DNA of 10,539 nt. Origin: Elusimicrobiota bacterium. Lineage in GTDB: Bacteria; Elusimicrobiota; Elusimicrobia; UBA1565; UBA9628. Positions 6,345-10,539 of the stretch are shown piece after piece. The DNA lies in NCBI GenBank assembly GCA_028869495.1, contig JAGWRY010000433.1, forward strand, positions 1 to 10,539. The letters are read 5' to 3'. Under the pieces are notes generated by a model that saw nothing but the letters and a program-made list of their open reading frames with translations, did no database searches and was not told where the DNA came from. Position 1 is the first letter of the stretch; each line of letters starts with the position of its first letter. A program made the translations under genes and the position numbers.

Positions 6345-6350
6345 AGTCTA
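6345..6350 (-). promoter_or_regulatory. Possible internal leaderless -10 box (TAGACT) of hrpB
   Basis: In the 29-bp gap after topA, the minus strand reads TAGACT, then 6 nt (GTACGC), then the GTG start of hrpB. The spacing matches the kamA and 2489 boxes. No -35 box or Shine-Dalgarno site is visible. It would allow hrpB-phyH to be transcribed apart from topA. The box matches TATAAT at only three or four positions, so it is weak alone. Confidence 0.35.
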
Positions 6351-6367
6351 GCGAAACGTGAGCGGCG

Positions 6368-8146
6368 CTACTTCTTGTCGGGGCGCGGCGGCCGCGGCGC
6401 CAGCGGGTCGTACCAGAGACCCGCGCCGCGGGCCAGCTTGATGACGGCGAAGCTGGCGTCGGTGACGACCTTCTCCCAGTCGGCCTCGCCGCGGGAGATC
6501 CGGTCGAGGTCGTCCTCCAGGCGCGCGGTATAGTCGACGTCGATGAAGTTGCCGGCGTAGTGGCGGATCAGGAAGTCGACGACGGAGAGGCCCAGGGGCG
6601 TCGCGAGGAGCTTGCGCTTCTCTTCCTTCACGTAGCCGCGCAGGAGGAGCACCTTCATGATCGCGGCGTAGGTGGACGGCCGGCCGATGCCCTCGGCCTC
6701 CAGCTTCTTGATGAGCGAGGCCTGCGTGTAGCGCGGCGGGGGCTTGGTCGAGCGCTTGAGAGCGGCCAAGTCCAGGAGGTTCAGGTCGTCGCCCGGGTTC
6801 AAGAGCGGCAGTTCTCCGGCCTCGTCCTCGTCGTCCTCGTCCTTCTTGCCCTTCTTCTTCGTCTCCTCGGTCGCGTCTTCTCCGGTCAATTTCCGCCAGC
6901 CGTCGAAGAGCGGCACCTTGCCCTTGGCCTGGAAGATCCCCATCGGCGCCGCCTCGCCGGACTCCGCCTTCCACTGGCCCGGCGCGCAGGCGACGTCGAT
7001 CGTCGTGATCTGGTCCTTGGCGGGCGACATCTGGCAGGCGACGAACCTCTGCCAGATCAACTGGTAGAGCGCGGCGGCCTCGCCGCGGACGGCGTCGGGG
7101 CCGGTCTCGGGGTGCGTCGGGCGGATCGCCTCGTGCGCCTCCTGCGCGTTGGCGGCCTTCGTCGCGTGGACGATCGCCGCCGCGGGCAGATACTCGGGCG
7201 GATATTTCTTCTTGATGAGGTCGCGCGCCGCGGCGACGGCCTCGGGAGCCAGCGCCGTCGAGTCGGTGCGGTGATAGGTGATTTTCCCGTCCTCGAAGAG
7301 GGACTGGAGCTGGCGCATCGTCGCTTCGGGATTGAGGCCGAGGCGCACGGAGGCCGCCTGTTGAACCGTCGCCGTCGTGAACGGCGGCGGCGCGTGGCGG
7401 GTCGAGTCCTTGCGCTCGCAGCGGACGACCGTCCAGGGGACCGTCTTCAGCCAGCCGATCGTCTTTTCGGCCAATCGGGGATCGCGCAGTCTTTGGCCGA
7501 GGGGATGGTTCTTCCAGGCGATCAGCTTCGCCGCGAACGGAGGCGGGGAGCCGTCCTTCTCCAATCGGGCCGAGAGAACGTAATAGTCGACCGTCTTGTG
7601 CTTGCCGATCTCCCTCTCGCGCTCGGCGACCAAACGGAGGGCGACGGACTGCACTCGCCCCGCCGATTTCGCCTCCTTGGCGACGCGGCGCAAGGTCGGG
7701 CTGACGACCCAGCCGACGACGCGGTCCAGCACGCGCCGCGCCTGCTGGGCGTCCACCAGATTCCGGTCGAGCGCGCGCGCGGCGCCCATCGCCTTCTGCA
7801 CCTCGGCCTTCGTGATCGAGCGGAAGACGACGCGGCGGTACTCGCGCTCGCCCAGGAGCTGGCTGACGTGCCAGGCGATCGCCTCGCCCTCTCGGTCCGG
7901 GTCGGTCGCGAGCAGGATTTCGTCCGCCGTCTTGGCCAGCTCGCGCAGCTCCGAGATGCGCCGCGCCGAGCGCTCGAGCGGCACGTAGGTCGGCGCGATA
8001 TGCCCGTCCTCGAACTTGACCGCGAGATCCCCGGTCGCGGGCAGGTCGCGGATGTGGCCGAAGGAGGCGGCGACGCGGTAGTCGGGGCCGAGGAAGCCCT
8101 TGATCTTGCCGACCTTGTTCGGGGACTCGACGATGACGAGCTTCAC
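6368..8146 (-). CDS. topA: DNA topoisomerase I (type IA), compact form without zinc ribbons
   Basis: A 592-aa type IA topoisomerase that relaxes negative supercoils by transient single-strand cleavage. The N-terminal Toprim domain has Glu7 in 'VIVESPNK' and the DPDREGE metal motif (82-88). 'SAGRVQSVALR' (161-171) and the catalytic tyrosine motif 'ITYHRTDST' (289-297, Tyr291; His where Met is common) follow. Then come 'EAHEAIRPT' (336-344), a Lys/Asp/Glu-rich insert (about 424-445), and 'YTQASLIKKLEAEGIGRPSTYA' (positions 473-494). The protein ends soon after the core in 'PRPDKK', with no Cys4 zinc-ribbon repeats, and is far shorter than the 865-aa E. coli enzyme. The start is GTG 8146; an upstream in-frame start is blocked by the preceding gene's end 9 bp away, and no strong ribosome site is visible, so coupling is likely. 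It is followed by hrpB after 29 bp. Confidence 0.95.
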   Translation of the reverse strand: MKLVIVESPNKVGKIKGFLGPDYRVAASFGHIRDLPATGDLAVKFEDGHIAPTYVPLERSARRISELRELAKTADEILLATDPDREGEAIAWHVSQLLGEREYRRVVFRSITKAEVQKAMGAARALDRNLVDAQQARRVLDRVVGWVVSPTLRRVAKEAKSAGRVQSVALRLVAEREREIGKHKTVDYYVLSARLEKDGSPPPFAAKLIAWKNHPLGQRLRDPRLAEKTIGWLKTVPWTVVRCERKDSTRHAPPPFTTATVQQAASVRLGLNPEATMRQLQSLFEDGKITYHRTDSTALAPEAVAAARDLIKKKYPPEYLPAAAIVHATKAANAQEAHEAIRPTHPETGPDAVRGEAAALYQLIWQRFVACQMSPAKDQITTIDVACAPGQWKAESGEAAPMGIFQAKGKVPLFDGWRKLTGEDATEETKKKGKKDEDDEDEAGELPLLNPGDDLNLLDLAALKRSTKPPPRYTQASLIKKLEAEGIGRPSTYAAIMKVLLLRGYVKEEKRKLLATPLGLSVVDFLIRHYAGNFIDVDYTARLEDDLDRISRGEADWEKVVTDASFAVIKLARGAGLWYDPLAPRPPRPDKK

Positions 8147-8155
8147 GGCGGTCCG

Positions 8156-9313
8156 TCAGCGCGCGGCCGGAGCCCGGCCCTCGACGCGGGCGGCCAGCGC
8201 GTCGAGCGCGGCGTGGCCGCGCTCCATCAAGGGCTCCACGAGCGGGAACATCTCCGCGTTCGTGTCGATGTGCGAGGCGTTCTCCATGATCTCCAGGCGA
8301 TGGAGCGCGGCCTTGCCGCGGGAGGCGACCAGGTCGCGATAGGGCTCGGCATGGCCGGCGCAGGAGATCAGATAGTCGCGCCGGCCGGAGATCGAGATCA
8401 GCGGGACCTTGAGGTCGCCGGTGTTGGCGAAGGAGGCGATCGCCTCGCGCACCGACATCGGACGCGCATCGAGGTCGTAATCCTGCGGCTCGCCGGAATA
8501 CTCGGGGTCGAGGTCGCCGAGGAAGAGAAGCATCACCGCCTCCCAGTAGGCGGCGCGGTAGAAAGCGATGAGGGGATCCCAGCGCGAGTCGCCGCGCGGG
8601 AAGCTCGCGCGTTCGAGCGCCTGCCGATCCCATGGGACATTCGCCGTGGCGCGCAGGGCGACGGGAAGCTCGCGGAGCAGGTTGCCGGTCTCCGCGCGCC
8701 ACAGGACGCCCGAGACGTCCACCGCTCCGTCCACGAAGCCCTCCTCGGCCGCGCGGCGGGCCAGGAAGCCCCCGTTGGAGAGGCCGAAGGCGTAGGTCTT
8801 CTCCGGCGCGCGCCCGTAATGCGACGCGCACTTCTCCTTGGCGAGGGCGGCCAGCGTCTCCAGGCGCGAGGCCCAGCGCCGCACCGAGTTCTCGGGCAGG
8901 AAGGGCATCAGCACCGTGTCGCCGTCCAGCGTCGCGCGGCGCACGCCTTTGTCGGTGGCGGCGAAGGCATACCCTTTGCTCAAGGCGTAATCGGAGACGT
9001 AGAGGTCGTAGGTGCGCTCGTCGGTGATGCCCGAGGCCGCGGCGACGACGAGGCGGCCGTTCCAAGCCTCGGGCAGGCGCAGCACGAAGCGCGCGAAGTG
9101 GTCGGGCGGGAGCGTTCCCTCGACGAGGGTTCCGGGAGCGGGGCGGTCGAGCTTCGTCCACCGGGCCTTCGGCGGCGCGACGTGCAGGGCGTCGAGCGGG
9201 AGCGTCCCGGCCGCGCGCTCCGGCGCGGTGGTGAGGTCGGCGCGCGCCGACTCCTTCAGGAGGGGCGCGCGGGGAAGGTCGACCCGCATCGCGAAGACGC
9301 GCAGTCGGCTCAT
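8156..9313 (-). CDS. Alpha/beta-hydrolase, tannase/3HB-oligomer-hydrolase-like, substrate unknown
   Basis: A 385-aa alpha/beta-hydrolase. 'LPEAWNGRLVVAAASG' (80-95) is the first core strand with its loop, in the style of tannase, feruloyl esterase and 3-hydroxybutyrate-oligomer hydrolase relatives. 'GYAFAATDKG' (114-123) follows. The nucleophile elbow is GLSNGG (177-182, Ser179), Asp313 in 'SGRRDYLIS' is the likely acid, and His348 in 'NASHID' completes the triad. No signal peptide is seen, so it is probably cytoplasmic. I chose ATG 9313 because it overlaps the preceding gene's TGA as ATGA, a sign of translational coupling; ATG 9289 is an alternative. The open frame reaches 10186, but that upstream part is an Arg/Gly-rich shadow of the neighbour. 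An ester substrate is inferred from the fold. The presence of bdhA about 6 kb away does not by itself link this enzyme to hydroxybutyrate. Confidence 0.8.
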   Translation of the reverse strand: MSRLRVFAMRVDLPRAPLLKESARADLTTAPERAAGTLPLDALHVAPPKARWTKLDRPAPGTLVEGTLPPDHFARFVLRLPEAWNGRLVVAAASGITDERTYDLYVSDYALSKGYAFAATDKGVRRATLDGDTVLMPFLPENSVRRWASRLETLAALAKEKCASHYGRAPEKTYAFGLSNGGFLARRAAEEGFVDGAVDVSGVLWRAETGNLLRELPVALRATANVPWDRQALERASFPRGDSRWDPLIAFYRAAYWEAVMLLFLGDLDPEYSGEPQDYDLDARPMSVREAIASFANTGDLKVPLISISGRRDYLISCAGHAEPYRDLVASRGKAALHRLEIMENASHIDTNAEMFPLVEPLMERGHAALDALAARVEGRAPAAR

Positions 9314-10539
9314 CGCTCGAGCAGGCGCGAGAGTTCCGCGCTCTTCTTCAGCGGGAAGTAGTGGTCGCCGTCCACGACCCGCGCCGTGAACAGCCCGCTC
9401 GGGTCGGAGAGGACCGTCCCCGGCGCGGGCTTCGTCGCGGGCGCCGGGATGCCGAGGAGGTCCAGCAGGAGCTTCTCGCTCTCCCAGTTGAGCAGCTGGT
9501 CCTGCGCCGCCAGGATCGTCTCGACGCGCACGCCCAGGCGGCGCAGGCGCGTCACGTCGCGGCGCGTGAACTCCAGGCGGAACGCGTCCGCCGAGCGGCG
9601 CGCGAGCGCCTCCTGCCAGCCGGGGTTCGGGGAATCCGCGTCGAAGTCCTTGAGGAGCGCGGCGCGCACGGCGTCCGCGCCCGGCCAGGGGCCCGCCAGG
9701 TCCTTCTGCATCATGTTGATCGCCCCGCGCGAGGCGGCCGAGAGCGCCTGCTCGCGCTGGAAGTCCCAGGCGGCCTGGAAGGCCTCGGCCTGAGGCCAGA
9801 GGAGCGGGTTCAGGCGCGCGGCCGAGCGCCAGGCCGCGGCGGCCGCGTCTATCATGTCGAGCCAGTCGCCGAAGGTTCGCGCCGCGTCGGCGATCTGCGT
9901 CGCCTCGCGGCCCGTCTTGCGTTCGCTGTCCTTGTAGTGCGTCGTCGCGTTGAGCAGGACCACGCGCGAGCCGGCCAGCAGGCGCCGCGCCGCGCGCGCG
10001 TCCGACGTCCTCAGCTGGACCATGCGCTGGAAGACCATCGCCCCGTAGGAGTGGAGCGCCAGTTCGACCGATTTCGCGCCGGACTCGCGCGCCGCCGTCA
10101 CGATCAGGCGCGCCAGGTCCTTCGCGTCGGCCTCGAGCGGCGACTTCGTCGGCGTCCAGGCCGTCGGCGGGTGCGCGCGCGTCCACAGGAAGTACTGGGA
10201 GGCGCGCGGCGACTCCCGGCCGCGGTAGAGGGACTCGAAGCTCTCGTTGAGCGCGAGCCCGCCGGCGTAGACCCTGACCGATCCTCCCTTGAGGCCCGGA
10301 CGGTATTTATAGAACGTGCGTCCTCCGGCCTCGCTGTCGAAGGAGCCGAGCGACCAGCCCGGTCCCGGCGCGCCGGCGCGGCCCGAGAGGTTCGGCGCCG
10401 CGCCGTCGAAGAGCGCTTTCCCGGCGCCGAAGGCGCCGGGCGCCGGGGCGTCGGCCGCGGGATGGACGGCGGCCGCCGTTCGGGCCAATGCGGCCGGCAC
10501 CGCCGATGCGGCCGCCGCCGGCGCCGGAGCCGCGGACAA
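9310..10539 (-). CDS. Probable exported alpha/beta-hydrolase fold protein (5' end outside window)
   Basis: 409 codons are open to the window edge. The codon at 10539 is TTG in an Ala/Pro-rich stretch, so the true start, and possibly a signal peptide, lie outside. The first 60 visible residues are low-complexity Ala/Pro sequence with 'KALFDGAAPN' (41-50), like a linker after a secretion signal. The rest has a lipase-like core: 'GGSVRVYAGG' (85-94), a nucleophile elbow 'LALHSYGA' (Ser164, HSYG, with Leu in place of the first Gly of GxSxG), Asp347 in 'ILAAQDQLL', and His393 in 'VDGDHYFP'. A long helical cap (about 205-320) lies between. No transmembrane segment is visible. The function may be lipase or esterase; the altered elbow makes activity uncertain. 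Its TGA overlaps the ATG of the next hydrolase by 4 bp. Confidence 0.75.
   Translation of the reverse strand: MSAAPAPAAAASAVPAALARTAAAVHPAADAPAPGAFGAGKALFDGAAPNLSGRAGAPGPGWSLGSFDSEAGGRTFYKYRPGLKGGSVRVYAGGLALNESFESLYRGRESPRASQYFLWTRAHPPTAWTPTKSPLEADAKDLARLIVTAARESGAKSVELALHSYGAMVFQRMVQLRTSDARAARRLLAGSRVVLLNATTHYKDSERKTGREATQIADAARTFGDWLDMIDAAAAAWRSAARLNPLLWPQAEAFQAAWDFQREQALSAASRGAINMMQKDLAGPWPGADAVRAALLKDFDADSPNPGWQEALARRSADAFRLEFTRRDVTRLRRLGVRVETILAAQDQLLNWESEKLLLDLLGIPAPATKPAPGTVLSDPSGLFTARVVDGDHYFPLKKSAELSRLLER

Noticed and set aside
4218..6533. 771-aa plus-strand open frame
   Set aside because: It is antisense to hrpB, which carries all helicase motifs. The translation is rich in Arg, Gly, Ala, Glu and Asp with no recognisable family.
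6348..9161. 937-aa minus-strand open frame
   Set aside because: It covers topA and part of the hydrolase in a shifted frame. The product is Arg/Pro/Gly-rich and crosses a real gene boundary.
6560..9361. 933-aa plus-strand open frame
   Set aside because: It lies antisense to topA and a hydrolase, both of which have complete catalytic motifs. Its Arg/Gly/Leu/Val-rich translation has no domain and is the usual mirror frame of GC-rich codons.
9314..10186. N-terminal extension of the second hydrolase open frame
   Set aside because: It overlaps the first hydrolase in another frame, is Arg/Gly-rich, and the ATGA junction at 9310-9313 gives a natural start.

Overview
The window is a very GC-rich bacterial chromosome segment (G/C-dominated third positions, standard genetic code, short intergenic gaps, long antisense shadow ORFs). 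It holds nine genes, two of them cut by the window edges, and no mobile element, tRNA, rRNA or CRISPR. The lineage cannot be fixed from the sequence. The mix of a KamA-family protein, an H1-like Lys/Ala-rich protein, a short topoisomerase I and secreted proteins with Ala/Pro-rich leaders would suit a GC-rich Elusimicrobiota or a similar environmental phylum; this is a low-confidence guess.

Left part (1-1973). The 5' end of a lysine 2,3-aminomutase family gene (kamA) runs off the left edge on the minus strand. It diverges from a short plus-strand operon encoding a secreted protein with a CBM9/DOMON-like look and a clear D-3-hydroxybutyrate dehydrogenase (bdhA). The two divergent -10 boxes lie only a few bases apart, and each sits 6-8 nt before its start codon, which suggests leaderless mRNAs.

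Middle (1974-3084). A small secreted four-cysteine protein of unknown function (minus strand) converges on bdhA with a 7-bp gap. It diverges from a plus-strand gene for a 138-aa Lys/Ala-rich, histone H1-like protein. The H1-like gene has an extended -10 promoter (TGCTATAAT) flanked by a perfect 9-bp inverted repeat, and a good Shine-Dalgarno site. A 10-bp-stem hairpin at 3054-3081 closes this gene and the converging operon from the right.

Right part (3085-10539). Five minus-strand genes form one tight unit. In transcription order they are a probable exported alpha/beta-hydrolase (5' end outside the window), a second alpha/beta-hydrolase (ATGA overlap), a compact DNA topoisomerase I without C-terminal zinc ribbons (9-bp gap), an HrpB-type DEAH-box helicase (29-bp gap, with its own possible leaderless promoter) and a phytanoyl-CoA-dioxygenase-like Fe(II)/2-oxoglutarate oxygenase that overlaps the helicase stop. 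The unit mixes nucleic-acid enzymes with small-molecule hydrolases and an oxygenase, so it looks like housekeeping co-transcription rather than one pathway.

I do not see a defence system or other new multi-gene machine. The most notable signals are the recurring TAnnnT box 6-8 nt before start codons, the inverted repeat around the H1-like promoter, and the H1-like protein itself.
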